A DNA stretch of 31,083 nt, from NCBI GenBank assembly GCA_021828745.1, contig JAJZDE010000007.1, forward strand, positions 1 to 31,083, read 5' to 3'. Below are positions 1-9,312 of the stretch, in pieces. The notes beneath the pieces were generated by a model, which saw nothing but the letters and a program-made list of their open reading frames with translations, was not told where the DNA came from and ran no database searches. This DNA is from Pseudomonadota bacterium. GTDB lineage: Bacteria > Pseudomonadota > Gammaproteobacteria > Burkholderiales > Ferrovaceae. A program made the translations under genes and the position numbers. Within the stretch, counting starts at the first letter, position 1, and every line of letters starts with the position of its first letter.

Positions 1-107
1 GGTGTTACAACATCCTCCAGGGTTTTGAAGGGGATCGCGACCCGCAGGGGCACCGCGGTCATCTGAATGGGTGGCAGGCGGCCGGGTTGCCCTGGAAACA
101 GAGTTGA
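1..107 (+). CDS. Rhodanese-like domain protein, C-terminal end (partial)
   Basis: Reading from base 3, an open frame runs in from the left edge and ends at TGA 105-107. The 34 visible residues include YNILQGFEGD and end in GWQAAGLPWKQS. This resembles the usual end of single-domain rhodanese proteins, where a 'YNVLEGFEGD' stretch is followed by 'GWRAAGLPW'. Rhodaneses transfer sulfur through an active-site cysteine, but that loop lies outside the window, so activity cannot be judged. The stop codon shares one base with the aroE start (TGATG), which implies a joint transcript and translational coupling. The family call rests on a short tail only. Confidence 0.75.
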   Translation, partial: CYNILQGFEGDRDPQGHRGHLNGWQAAGLPWKQS

Positions 108-937
108 TGGATCGGTACGGGGTGATTGGGCATCCGATCCGGCACAGTCGCTCTCCCGACATTCACCGACATTTTGCACTTCTGACGGGACAGCACCTCA
201 GTTATGAACGGATCGAGGGAACGCTGGACGGTTTTGAAAGCGAGGTCGTCCGCTTCTTTGCGGCAGGCGGCCTGGGTCTGAATGTGACTCTGCCCTTCAA
301 GGAGCGCGCTTTCGCCTTGGCTGCGCTGCATTCACCGCGTGCTCGGGTGGCGCACGCAGCCAATACCCTGGGGGTGACGCCGGAGGGAACGCTCTGGGCC
401 GACAATACGGATGGTGAGGGGCTGGTTCGGGATATGACCCTGAATCTGGGCGTGACCCTGGAGGGGTCACGCGTGCTGATCCTGGGCGCCGGCGGGGCCG
501 CGCGGGGCATCGTGCAACCCTTGCTGGAGGCGGGGATCGTGCAACTGGATATCGCGAACCGGACTTTGGTACGGGCGCAGACGCTGGTCCGCGAATTGGA
601 GTCACTGCCCAGCGCCGTTTCCTGTCGTGCATTTTCCTGGCCGGATATTCCGGCGCAGGCCTATGAGGTGGTGATCAACGCCACGTCGACGGCGGTGGCG
701 GGCGATCTGCCCCCGCTTCCGGCGGCGCTCTTCGACCAGAGAACCCTGGCTTATGATCTGGGCTACGGCAAGGGTCCGACCCCGTTCCTGAAACTGGCCG
801 GTCAGGCAGGCGCAGGTCGGACGGAGGACGGATTGGGGATGTTGGTGGAACAGGCTGCCGAATCCTTCTACTTGTGGCGAGGTATACGCCCCCCCAGCGC
901 AGAGGTGTTACGCGCGCTACGCGCCGCATGTCACTGA
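107..937 (+). CDS. aroE: Shikimate dehydrogenase (NADP+)
   Basis: AroE reduces 3-dehydroshikimate to shikimate with NADPH in the cytoplasm, the fourth step of the pathway to chorismate and aromatic amino acids. The 276-residue protein has the usual length. Visible motifs are the substrate-binding SRSP at 14-17, NVTLPFK at 59-65 with catalytic Lys65, NTDG at 100-103 with the paired catalytic Asp102, the nucleotide-binding GAGGAA at 127-132, and a C-terminal DGLGMLVEQAAESF stretch. The same frame stays open upstream to a GTG at 71. I chose ATG 107 because it overlaps the stop of the preceding rhodanese gene (TGATG) and gives the family's normal N-terminus, MDRYGVIGHP. The next gene, mtgA, overlaps its end by 10 bp. 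Confidence 0.97.
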   Translation: MDRYGVIGHPIRHSRSPDIHRHFALLTGQHLSYERIEGTLDGFESEVVRFFAAGGLGLNVTLPFKERAFALAALHSPRARVAHAANTLGVTPEGTLWADNTDGEGLVRDMTLNLGVTLEGSRVLILGAGGAARGIVQPLLEAGIVQLDIANRTLVRAQTLVRELESLPSAVSCRAFSWPDIPAQAYEVVINATSTAVAGDLPPLPAALFDQRTLAYDLGYGKGPTPFLKLAGQAGAGRTEDGLGMLVEQAAESFYLWRGIRPPSAEVLRALRAACH

Positions 938-1656
938 ACCGCATGTTTCTGGCGGGGCTCAAGAGATTTATGGCCTGGACCTGGCTTGGGATGAAGTGGA
1001 TCCTGCTGTTGCTGCTGCTGTGGGAAACTTACATTTTCGGACAGGTCCTGTGGTGGCGGACCCATAACCCGGATCAGACCTCCTTCATGCGCGCGCGCGC
1101 GGCGTCTCTCCAGTCGCAACGACGCCCTCCCCTCCTGCCCCACCCCTGGGTGCCTTATCAGGGAATTCCAGGCAGCCTGAAACAGGCGGTGGTGGCTGCC
1201 GAGGACAGTCACTTCATGACCCACCACGGGTTCGATTGGGAGGGCATTCGGCAGGCGTACCGGCGAGACCTGAGGCGTCATCGGTTTGTGGCCGGCGGCT
1301 CCACCCTGACCCAGCAGTTGGCCAAGAACCTGTTTTTGTCCGAGCGGCGAAGTTTATGGCGAAAAGGTCAGGAAACGCTGATCACGGTGATGCTTGAGGC
1401 AACCTGGAGCAAGCGCCGCATTCTTGAGGTTTATCTCAATACCATCGAGTGGGGAGAGGGGGTTTTTGGCTGTTCTGCCGCCGCCCAGCACTATTTTCAT
1501 GAACCCGTCCGGGACTTGACGCCCATGCAGTCCGCGCGCCTGGCTTCCATGATTTCCCGTCCGCGCTTCTACGATGTGCACGGCAACAGTCCTCGTTTAC
1601 AGGACAAGACCGACAGGATCGAGAACCGCAGGAATCAGGTAGCGATTCCCGATTAG
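928..1656 (+). CDS. mtgA: Monofunctional biosynthetic peptidoglycan transglycosylase
   Basis: MtgA polymerises lipid II into glycan strands at the outer face of the inner membrane. It is a GT51 enzyme without the transpeptidase domain of bifunctional PBPs. The 242-residue product has a basic N-terminus and a hydrophobic anchor at about 16-40. Next come the GT51 signature motifs: AAEDSHFMTHHGFD at 90-103 with catalytic Glu92, GGSTLTQQLAKN at 123-134, and RRILEVYLNTIEWGEGVFG at about 163-181. The length is typical of MtgA. ATG 928 overlaps the end of aroE by 10 bp and implies coupling. ATG 943 and ATG 970 in the same frame are possible alternatives, and no start has a strong ribosome site. The aroE-mtgA pairing is common in proteobacteria. 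Confidence 0.95.
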   Translation: MSLNRMFLAGLKRFMAWTWLGMKWILLLLLLWETYIFGQVLWWRTHNPDQTSFMRARAASLQSQRRPPLLPHPWVPYQGIPGSLKQAVVAAEDSHFMTHHGFDWEGIRQAYRRDLRRHRFVAGGSTLTQQLAKNLFLSERRSLWRKGQETLITVMLEATWSKRRILEVYLNTIEWGEGVFGCSAAAQHYFHEPVRDLTPMQSARLASMISRPRFYDVHGNSPRLQDKTDRIENRRNQVAIPD

Positions 1657-1684
1657 GGGGGCGATCTGCTTCCGGTCCCCTGCC

Positions 1685-2371
1685 TTACGTCATGGGTTTG
1701 ATCAGCGGTGGGATGGTCTTTGGGGCACGGGGACGACGGGTGCTTTTGGGAGAAGAGGCAGGGGCGGCGACCTTGTCTGGTGAAATGATGGGCGGCGGCG
1801 GGGGCGTTGCGCGTTTTTTGCTCGGGGCAGCCGTGACGGGCGTTTTTTTGATGGAAGTCCGGCGCGTCTTGCCCTCGGCCAGCGGTGGTGCAGGAACTTC
1901 TGCCGGTACAGCGGTTCGTCGGGCGCGTTTGGTGGGCGGGGCCACGCGCTCCTCCAGGGGGGCAGCAGGTGCTTCCTTGCGGCGGCGGGTTTTTTGGACA
2001 GAAGGGCTGGTAGGCAGGGGCTCCGCCGATTTCTTTTTCCGGGAGGTCGGAGATGGCTTGGCAGACGCTGCACCTTCGGCAGGGATGGGTTCCTCTGCCA
2101 CAGTATCGACCCGGGTGACTGCGCTGGTCACTTCCCCGAGCGTCTTCGAGGCTTCGACCTTACGCGCCTTTTTCTCTGTTTTTTTGGCTTTCTTGTCGGC
2201 CTTCTTTTCCGCTTTTTTGGCCTTCTTGCCTTTTTTCTCCTTCCCGATTTCCGGGATGCCCCTGGATTTTTCCTGTTTGGCGGCCTTCTTCTTGTTCTTC
2301 TTCCCGGGTTCCGAAAGGACTTCGGACTCGAGGGGCTGTGGCGCGGGTGAAGATTTCTTTGCGGTGACCAT
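1685..2371 (-). CDS. Lysine/alanine/proline-rich basic protein, histone H1-like
   Basis: This 228-residue protein is mostly Lys, Ala, Pro, Arg, Ser and Thr. Residues about 24-72 hold a dense lysine block with KKAKKAEKKADKK-type repeats. The rest alternates basic clusters with Pro/Ala-rich linkers. It has no cysteine, signal peptide, membrane segment or recognisable globular fold. The composition resembles bacterial histone-H1-like proteins and the AlgP or PhaF type of basic tail, so DNA binding is the best guess but is inferred from composition only. ATG 2371 is chosen over an upstream ATG at 2404 because AGGAG lies 6 bases before it. It follows lysA by 83 bp on the same strand but has its own possible promoter. 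A granule-associated or RNA-binding role is an alternative. Confidence 0.8.
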   Translation of the reverse strand: MVTAKKSSPAPQPLESEVLSEPGKKNKKKAAKQEKSRGIPEIGKEKKGKKAKKAEKKADKKAKKTEKKARKVEASKTLGEVTSAVTRVDTVAEEPIPAEGAASAKPSPTSRKKKSAEPLPTSPSVQKTRRRKEAPAAPLEERVAPPTKRARRTAVPAEVPAPPLAEGKTRRTSIKKTPVTAAPSKKRATPPPPPIISPDKVAAPASSPKSTRRPRAPKTIPPLIKPMT

Positions 2372-2377
2372 GACGAA

Positions 2378-2382
2378 CTCCT
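2378..2382 (-). promoter_or_regulatory. Ribosome binding site of the lysine-rich protein gene
   Basis: On the minus strand the sequence reads AGGAG, then six bases (TTCGTC), then ATG at 2371. This strong site decides the start against the longer in-frame reading from 2404. Confidence 0.8.
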
Positions 2383-2402
2383 GCACGAGAAGCGTGAAGG
2401 CC

Positions 2403-2408
2403 ATTGTA
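2403..2408 (-). promoter_or_regulatory. Possible -10 element for the lysine-rich protein gene
   Basis: The minus strand reads TACAAT, one mismatch from the TATAAT consensus, about 30 bases before the start codon at 2371. Transcription would begin near 2397 and leave a leader of about 25 bases holding the AGGAG site. No good -35 box sits 16-18 bases upstream (the hexamer there is TGTACG), so this is tentative. Confidence 0.4.
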
Positions 2409-2454
2409 GGCCGAATTCTTCTTTTCGTACAGAGGCAGGGAAAAGGTTCGTGAC

Positions 2455-3717
2455 TCAGGGCAATTCATGCTGGATCAGGTCCGCGTAGGTTTCCCGACGG
2501 CGGATCAGGGTGCTCTGGGACCCATGGACCAGTATCTCGGGGAGGAGAGGACGGGCATTGTAGCGGGAAGACATGGAGGCGCCGTAAGCACCGCAGGAAA
2601 GAATGGCCAACAGGTCGCCCGCCCGCGCGTCGAGTACGCGTTCCGTGCCCAGAACATCGCTGGATTCGCAGACGGGGCCCACGATATCCACTTTCTGGTC
2701 TGTTTTTCGGAGCGCACCGACGGGAACGATTTCATGCCAGGCCTGGTAAAGGGAGGGACGCATCAGATCGTTCATGCCGGCATCCACGATCACCAGTTGA
2801 CGTTCCGGAATGCTTTTCAGGTACTCCACGCGTGTCAGGAGCAGACCGGCATTGCCGACGATGCGTCGTCCGGGTTCAAAGAGCAGGCGTCCCTGGAACT
2901 GGCTGAAACGCGATTTCAATGCCGTTGCATAGTCGGATAGGGAGAGAGGGGTTTCATCCCGGTAACAAATGCCCACGCCGCCGCCCAGATCGATATGCTC
3001 CAGGGGAATGTCTTCTGCGGCGAGTTGGTGCACGAGTTCGAGAATTTTATCGGTGGCCTCGAGAAAAGGTTCCAGCGTGGTGATCTGGGATCCGATATGA
3101 CAGTCGATTCCGACGATCTTCAGGTGGGGAAGTTTTCGGGCTTCCCGATAAAGGGCCAGCGCAGTGGTTGCCGGCACGCCGAATTTGCTGGTACGCAATC
3201 CCGTGGCGATGTAGGGGTGAGTGCGCGCATCAACCTCCGGGTTGACTCTCAGCGAGACGGGCGCGGTCACCCCCAAGCGGGTGGCGCACCCGGACAGGCG
3301 CTGGAGCTCGGCAGCGGATTCCACGTTGAAACAGAGGATCCCGGCTTTCAATGCTTCATCGATCTCCCGCTGGGACTTGGCGATTCCCGAAAATACGATG
3401 CGGCGTGGATCCCCGCCGGCTTGCAGTACGCGGAATAACTCTCCTCCGGACACGATATCGAAACCGGCCCCCTGCGCGGCGAGGAGGCGCAGGAGAGTCA
3501 GGTTGGCATTGGCCTTGACGGCATAGCAGACGAGGGTGTCAAAGGCTTGAAAGGCATCCCGGTACTCCTGGTAAGACTGGAGCAGGGCGGATTGGGAGTA
3601 CACATAGCACGGGGTTCCGTAGCGTTCGGCGATCTCGTTCAGGGAAACCGACTCCAGCATCAGGGTGCCATCGAGGGGCGAACGGTATGGGCCAACAGGG
3701 GCGAGCGGCAGAGACAT
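2455..3717 (-). CDS. lysA: Diaminopimelate decarboxylase
   Basis: LysA is a PLP enzyme that decarboxylates meso-diaminopimelate to L-lysine, the last step of lysine synthesis. The 420-residue protein is of family length. Motifs seen are YAVKAN with the PLP-binding Lys68, HIGSQ at 207-211, the glycine-rich GGGVG at 245-249, EPGR at 281-284, CESSD starting at Cys350 (donated across the dimer interface), and GAYG at 376-379. The start at 3717 lies 10 bp after the lptM stop. The order argH, lptM, lysA on one strand with tiny gaps supports an operon, and lptM next to lysA is a common arrangement in proteobacteria. Confidence 0.97.
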   Translation of the reverse strand: MSLPLAPVGPYRSPLDGTLMLESVSLNEIAERYGTPCYVYSQSALLQSYQEYRDAFQAFDTLVCYAVKANANLTLLRLLAAQGAGFDIVSGGELFRVLQAGGDPRRIVFSGIAKSQREIDEALKAGILCFNVESAAELQRLSGCATRLGVTAPVSLRVNPEVDARTHPYIATGLRTSKFGVPATTALALYREARKLPHLKIVGIDCHIGSQITTLEPFLEATDKILELVHQLAAEDIPLEHIDLGGGVGICYRDETPLSLSDYATALKSRFSQFQGRLLFEPGRRIVGNAGLLLTRVEYLKSIPERQLVIVDAGMNDLMRPSLYQAWHEIVPVGALRKTDQKVDIVGPVCESSDVLGTERVLDARAGDLLAILSCGAYGASMSSRYNARPLLPEILVHGSQSTLIRRRETYADLIQHELP

Positions 3718-3727
3718 GGCGTTTTCG

Positions 3728-3967
3728 TCAGGGAGAGGTTGGGGGCGCAGGATTGGGGGAAGGAGCGGGCGCCGTTCCGGAAACAGGCGCCGTCCCCGAA
3801 GGGGTTGTGGGTTCCGGAGCGGGGGCGGGCACGGTGGCGGAAACCGGTGTCTGTCCGGGCGGCAGATAGAGTCCCCCCTTGAGTCCGCACCCCCACAAGG
3901 GCAGGCAAAGCAGACTCCACACCGTCCAGAATCCTGGACGCACGATGGGGCGGTTACTCTCCCTCAT
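3728..3967 (-). CDS. lptM: LPS-assembly lipoprotein LptM (YifL family)
   Basis: This 79-residue lipoprotein has a short N-terminal stretch, a hydrophobic signal segment and a lipobox ending LWGC. Directly after the lipidated Cys27 comes [10 protein letters not shown], the hallmark of the YifL/LptM family (usually CGxKGPLYLP). In E. coli, LptM binds the LptD-LptE translocon and helps LptD form its correct disulfides. The tail after residue 40 is low-complexity Pro/Ala/Thr and probably unstructured. ATG 3967 gives a normal signal peptide, and a longer in-frame reading exists from 4027. The start overlaps the end of argH by 14 bp, and the ribosome site is weak, consistent with coupling. Confidence 0.9.
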   Translation of the reverse strand: MRESNRPIVRPGFWTVWSLLCLPLWGCGLKGGLYLPPGQTPVSATVPAPAPEPTTPSGTAPVSGTAPAPSPNPAPPTSP

Positions 3968-5363
3968 GATCCCAGCGCTGGTGTGCCTCCTGAAGAGCGG
4001 CGCGAACCTGGGTCGGTGCCGTTCCACCAGGAATGTTGCGACTGGCCACCGACCCTTCCAACGTCAGTACCTCATGAACATCGGATTCGATGATGGGAGA
4101 AAAGGTCTGGAGCGTGGACAGGGGCAGTTCTGCCAGGTCACAGTCTTCGGTTTCGGCATGCCGTACGGCACGTGCCACGATTTCATGGGCATCCCGAAAG
4201 GGCATTCCTTTCTTGACCAGATAATCCGCCAGATCGGTGGCCGTGGAAAACCCTTCCAGCGCTGCCTGCCGCAAGGCAGCGGCATTGACCTGTACATCGC
4301 CCATCATTTCGGTGTAGATGACCAGGGTTTGAGACAATGTTTCCACCGTATCGAAGAGGGGCTCCTTGTCCTCCTGATTATCCTTGTTGTAAGCCAGGGG
4401 TTGCCCCTTCATGAGGACCAGCAACCCCATGAGATGCCCTATGATGCGTCCGGATTTGCCGCGCACCAATTCAGGCACATCCGGGTTACGTTTCTGGGGC
4501 ATGATCGAGGAACCCGTGCAGAACGCATCACCGATCCGGACGAAATTGAAGCGTGGGCTCATCCACAGGATCAGTTCCTCGGACAGACGGGACAGGTGGA
4601 CCATCAGCAGGGAAGCCGCAGCACAATATTCGATGGCGAAGTCACGGTCGGAAACGGCATCCAGGGAATTGCGACAGAGTCCCTCGAATCCCAGTAACTC
4701 GGCCACCCGTTCGCGCCGGATGGGGTAACTGGTTCCCGCCAGAGCCGCAGCACCCAGGGGAAGTTGGTTGATTCGTCGACGGCAGTCCGTCAGACGTTGG
4801 CGATCCCGCCCCAGCATTTCCACATAGGCCAGCAGATGATGGGCAAAGGAGACGGGTTGGGCCACCTGCAAATGAGTAAACCCGGGCATGAGCGTGTCCA
4901 CATGCTGTTCGGCCAGAGCGATCAGGGCACATTGGAGGGCGCGCAGTTGGGCCTGGTGCTGGTCGATGGCGGCACGCAGATAGAGGCGGATGTCGGTGGC
5001 TACCTGATCGTTGCGCGAGCGCCCGGTATGGAGGCGTTTGCCCGCGTCTCCCACCAGTTGGGTCAGTCGTTTTTCGATATTGAGGTGAACATCCTCGTCA
5101 TCCAGAGTCCAGGGAAAACGATCCTGTTCCACTTCCTGGCGGATGACGGTCAAACCGCGCTGGATGGCAGAAAAATCGCTTTCCGTCAGGATGCCGACCT
5201 CATACAACATCTGGGCATGAGCCAGAGAGCCCTGGATATCATGGGTCGCCAGGCGTTTGTCGAAAAGCACCGAAGCCGTGTAACGCTTGACGGTTTCAGC
5301 GACAGGGGCACTGAAACGTCCGGACCAGGATTTTTGCGGCGGAGTATGGGAAGAAGAGGTCAT
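3954..5363 (-). CDS. argH: Argininosuccinate lyase
   Basis: ArgH splits argininosuccinate into arginine and fumarate, the last step of arginine synthesis. It works as a cytoplasmic homotetramer of the fumarase/aspartase superfamily. The 469-residue protein is full length. Visible are [12 protein letters not shown] at 113-124, GFTHLQ at 161-166 with His164, and the superfamily signature [11 protein letters not shown] at 284-294 with the catalytic serine loop. The start at 5363 matches the usual N-terminus, where SGRF follows a short variable stretch. It is first in the argH-lptM-lysA run. A TATAAT box lies 30 bases upstream, and the groESL terminator separates it from the heat-shock operon. 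Confidence 0.97.
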   Translation of the reverse strand: MTSSSHTPPQKSWSGRFSAPVAETVKRYTASVLFDKRLATHDIQGSLAHAQMLYEVGILTESDFSAIQRGLTVIRQEVEQDRFPWTLDDEDVHLNIEKRLTQLVGDAGKRLHTGRSRNDQVATDIRLYLRAAIDQHQAQLRALQCALIALAEQHVDTLMPGFTHLQVAQPVSFAHHLLAYVEMLGRDRQRLTDCRRRINQLPLGAAALAGTSYPIRRERVAELLGFEGLCRNSLDAVSDRDFAIEYCAAASLLMVHLSRLSEELILWMSPRFNFVRIGDAFCTGSSIMPQKRNPDVPELVRGKSGRIIGHLMGLLVLMKGQPLAYNKDNQEDKEPLFDTVETLSQTLVIYTEMMGDVQVNAAALRQAALEGFSTATDLADYLVKKGMPFRDAHEIVARAVRHAETEDCDLAELPLSTLQTFSPIIESDVHEVLTLEGSVASRNIPGGTAPTQVRAALQEAHQRWDHEGE

Positions 5364-5392
5364 CGAATGCTCAAACGGAAGGTAATGCGCCC

Positions 5393-5398
5393 ATTATA
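5393..5398 (-). promoter_or_regulatory. Possible -10 element for argH-lptM-lysA
   Basis: A perfect TATAAT on the minus strand lies 30 bases before the argH start codon, in the gap between the groESL terminator and argH. I could not identify a convincing -35 hexamer at 16-18 bases spacing, so confidence is moderate. Confidence 0.5.
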
Positions 5399-5429
5399 AA
5401 TCAGACCGACCTCGCGCTTTTCACGACAC

Positions 5430-5467
5430 AAGAAAAACCCCCTTCAGACCAGGTCTGAAGGGGGTTT
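5430..5467 (-). terminator. Rho-independent terminator of groESL
   Basis: A perfect inverted repeat of 16 bases per arm (5435-5450 and 5452-5467) is centred on base 5451. On the minus strand the arm ending in GGGGGTTT runs on into TTCTTG, giving a T-rich tail. It lies 46 bases after the groEL stop codon and before the argH promoter. The plus-strand side lacks a T-run beyond the stem, so it points to the minus strand. Confidence 0.92.
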
Positions 5468-5512
5468 GGCACAACACGCCGGTGCAGGACACCGGAGAGA
5501 GCAACAGGAAGA

Positions 5513-7159
<1,647 letters not shown>

Positions 7160-7226
7160 TTAGACTCCTGAATTTAACGGGGGCGGACCCGGTGGGTCCA
7201 ACCGGTTCGATTGAAAATGGGGAGGC

Positions 7227-7517
7227 TCAGGCCTCGACGACACCCATGACATCTTCTTCACGCATGACCAGCAGTTCCTCGCCGTCTACCTTGACGGCCT
7301 GACCAGAGTATTTCCCAAACAGGACTCGATCGCCCACTTTGAGTTCGAGGGCGCGCAAGGTGCCATCTTCCAGAGTTTTGCCTTTGCCCACGGCCAAAAT
7401 TTCACCTTGATCGGGTTTTTCTGCAGCGGAATCCGGGATGACGATGCCAGAGGCGGTCTTGCGTTCTTCTTCAAGGCGTTTGACAATCACACGATCATGC
7501 AGGGGACGAATTTTCAT
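7227..7517 (-). CDS. groES: 10-kDa co-chaperonin GroES
   Basis: GroES caps the GroEL ring and closes the folding chamber. The 96-residue protein begins [10 protein letters not shown] and holds the mobile loop around [14 protein letters not shown] (about 16-31) that contacts GroEL, as well as a normal C-terminal [12 protein letters not shown]. An in-frame reading extends to 7568, but that would run into the CIRCE element. ATG 7517 is preceded by GGAG with 9 bases spacing and gives the standard start. It is the first gene of the operon. Confidence 0.98.
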   Translation of the reverse strand: MKIRPLHDRVIVKRLEEERKTASGIVIPDSAAEKPDQGEILAVGKGKTLEDGTLRALELKVGDRVLFGKYSGQAVKVDGEELLVMREEDVMGVVEA

Positions 7518-7554
7518 ACGACGATTCTCCAATGTTGAGAAAATTGAGACAGGA

Positions 7555-7581
7555 TTAGCACTCGTCAAGTGCGAGTGCTAA
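7555..7581 (-). promoter_or_regulatory. CIRCE operator (HrcA binding site)
   Basis: The sequence is TTAGCACTC, nine bases, GAGTGCTAA, a perfect match to the CIRCE consensus of two 9-base arms around a 9-base spacer. HrcA is known to bind this inverted repeat and repress heat-shock operons. Here it lies just after the predicted -10 box and covers the likely transcription start, where it would block initiation or clearance. It is 37 bases before the groES start codon. The hrcA gene itself is not in the window. Confidence 0.97.
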
Positions 7582-7582
7582 C

Positions 7583-7611
7583 AGTGTATGGGCGTCTTGG
7601 GAGGTTTTCAA
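7583..7611 (-). promoter_or_regulatory. Sigma-70-type promoter of groESL
   Basis: On the minus strand TTGAAA (7611-7606) and TACACT (7588-7583) are separated by 17 bases. The -10 box ends one base before the CIRCE repeat, the classical layout of an HrcA-controlled promoter. No sigma-32-type CCCCAT box was noticed at the expected spacing. Confidence 0.8.
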
Positions 7612-7626
7612 GGGGAATGGTATAAA
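7597..7626 (+). promoter_or_regulatory. Possible promoter of dacB
   Basis: On the plus strand TTGGGA (7597-7602) and TATAAA (7621-7626) are 18 bases apart. Transcription would start near 7633, about 40 bases before the likely TTG start of dacB. The -35 region overlaps that of the groESL promoter on the other strand, so the two promoters are divergent and share DNA. Confidence 0.55.
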
Positions 7627-7671
7627 AAACCGCCCAAAATCCCGAGGTCTTCGGAAGATTTTTATATCCAA

Positions 7672-9255
7672 TTGAGTAAAAAAGAAATTATAACCAAATT
7701 CAGCATGATTGTCGGGGGCATGTGGCTTTTGGCCTGGGGGGGACTGGCCTGCGCCGACCCCGGGCCTCCTCCTTCGGTTTCGCAGGAACTTCCACAGACC
7801 TTGCGTCAGGCGCTGGCCCAGGCCAATGTCCCGGCTTCGGAGGTTTCTGTCGTGGTCTGGGGGGTCCATGAACCTCAACCGCGCCTGGCCTGGGAGGCCC
7901 AGACACCGCGCAATCCGGCTTCTGTCATGAAATTGGTGACGACCCTGGCGGCCCTGGAAAATTGGGGTCCTGCCAAAACATGGCGCACGGAAGTTCGCGT
8001 GCCTCGTCTGGAGGCACAGAGGGGACAGGGTCCTTTCGGAGTCATCGGGGTGGGCGATCCGGGGTTGACGCTGGAACGATGGCAGGAACTCTGGCGTCAG
8101 GTGTACCAGCAGGGGATTCACCAACTGTCGGGACCGATTCGTTTCGATCAGGAAGGGTTTGCCCCATCGGCATCCTCCCCTGACACGTTCGACCAGGAAG
8201 GCTTTCGGGCCTACAATGTCATACCCCATGCCTTGCAGGTGGGGCAGCAGACTCAATGGTGGTTCATCCGTCCCGGAGAGAGGGTCGGTGAACCGCTCCA
8301 GATCTGGCCGGAATTTCCTTTTTCCCGGATCGAACTGCGCAACCGGACCCGCACCGTTGACGGACCCTGTCCGGCCCTGTGGCGCTCAGGTTTGCGCTAT
8401 GCCATTCGCGCCAAATTTCCGGGACAGGCGACGATCTCCCATCCTGACCGCCATCTGGATGATGGTGCGATTCTGGAGTTGACGGGGACCATGCCGCAGG
8501 CTTGCGGTGTCCAACTCATGGGTTTTTCCCTGCTGACCAATGCCGCCTATCTCGATTCTTCCTTGCGGACCCTGTGGCATGAGTTGGGAGGAACATTCAC
8601 GGGGACCCTGAGCCAGGGTCCCGTGCCCAGGGACTGGCCCGTGCTGGCATCCAGTGAATCTCCAGCCCTGATCGAGTTGCTTCTGCAAATGAACAAGAAC
8701 AGCAATAACGTACTGGCACGAACCTTGTTGCTCGATCTGGCGACGGACGGCCCGGATGCTGCCAGCGCGGCAACGGAGTCGGCTGGTCAGGCCAAAGTCC
8801 TCCGGATTCTGGCGGAACGGGGGCTGGTTTTTCCTGAGTTGGTGCTGGAGAATGGTGCCGGGTTATCGCGCAAGGCGCGTATTTCTGCGGAACACCTGGC
8901 GCGCCTGTTGCTCTGGATGCAGGAGAAGAGTCTTTATGGGAATGAATTCATGGCCACCCTGCCGCTCGTGAACGTGGATGGAACATTGCGCCATTCTTTT
9001 GAAGATCCTCAACTGCGCGGTCGTTTTCATCTGAAGAGTGGTACGTTGGAGGGTGTGAAGGCCCTGGCGGGTTATGGTCTGGATGCGCAAAACCACTGGG
9101 TGGTGGTGGTCTTTCTGGCGAACGGAACGGGTGCCGGGGGTACGGAAGTGGCTCAGGAAGCTTTGCTCCGATGGGTTTATCATGAGTCAAAAATACCACA
9201 GTCCGGCGTCCCTCCGGATGCGACGGTCTTGCCTGCACCAAATCCCTTGCGCTAA
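7672..9255 (+). CDS. dacB: D-alanyl-D-alanine carboxypeptidase/endopeptidase (PBP4 family)
   Basis: PBP4 trims the terminal D-Ala and cuts D-Ala-mDAP crosslinks of peptidoglycan in the periplasm (peptidase family S13). The three penicillin-binding motifs are present: SVMK at 84-87 with nucleophile Ser84, SNN at 344-346, and KSG at 455-457. The large insert between the first two motifs is typical of S13. The start is uncertain. TTG 7672 gives MSKKEIITKF before the hydrophobic segment, a normal signal peptide ending near ACA|DPG, whereas ATG 7705 leaves an n-region without positive charges. Neither has a strong ribosome site. An open frame reaches 7588, but that start would precede the predicted promoter. 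The 527-residue length fits the family. Confidence 0.93.
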   Translation: MSKKEIITKFSMIVGGMWLLAWGGLACADPGPPPSVSQELPQTLRQALAQANVPASEVSVVVWGVHEPQPRLAWEAQTPRNPASVMKLVTTLAALENWGPAKTWRTEVRVPRLEAQRGQGPFGVIGVGDPGLTLERWQELWRQVYQQGIHQLSGPIRFDQEGFAPSASSPDTFDQEGFRAYNVIPHALQVGQQTQWWFIRPGERVGEPLQIWPEFPFSRIELRNRTRTVDGPCPALWRSGLRYAIRAKFPGQATISHPDRHLDDGAILELTGTMPQACGVQLMGFSLLTNAAYLDSSLRTLWHELGGTFTGTLSQGPVPRDWPVLASSESPALIELLLQMNKNSNNVLARTLLLDLATDGPDAASAATESAGQAKVLRILAERGLVFPELVLENGAGLSRKARISAEHLARLLLWMQEKSLYGNEFMATLPLVNVDGTLRHSFEDPQLRGRFHLKSGTLEGVKALAGYGLDAQNHWVVVVFLANGTGAGGTEVAQEALLRWVYHESKIPQSGVPPDATVLPAPNPLR

Positions 9256-9272
9256 CATGGAAGGTGTAGAAG

Positions 9273-9312
9273 TGTCACTGGGGGGTGGCGTCTGTCACTG
9301 GGGGAAATCGTC
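9273..9312 (+). repeat. Two-copy 20-bp tandem repeat directly before a start codon
   Basis: Bases 9273-9292 and 9293-9312 align without gaps with 16 of 20 identities. Both begin TGTCACTGGGGG and end CGTC. The second copy ends at the base before ATG 9313, and its G-run followed by AAA makes the ribosome binding site of that gene. The first copy carries the same G-run, so it duplicates most of the site. Confidence 0.85.

Noticed and set aside
1655..1684. G-run and C-run between mtgA and the lysine-rich gene as a possible convergent terminator
   Set aside because: The stem would be only about five pairs with no T-tract on either side.
1692..2453. A 253-codon plus-strand frame rich in Gly, Phe and Leu opposite the lysine-rich gene
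   Set aside because: It is the complement of Lys/Ala codons, which reads as Phe/Leu/Gly/Ser. The minus-strand reading has a strong ribosome site and a possible promoter.
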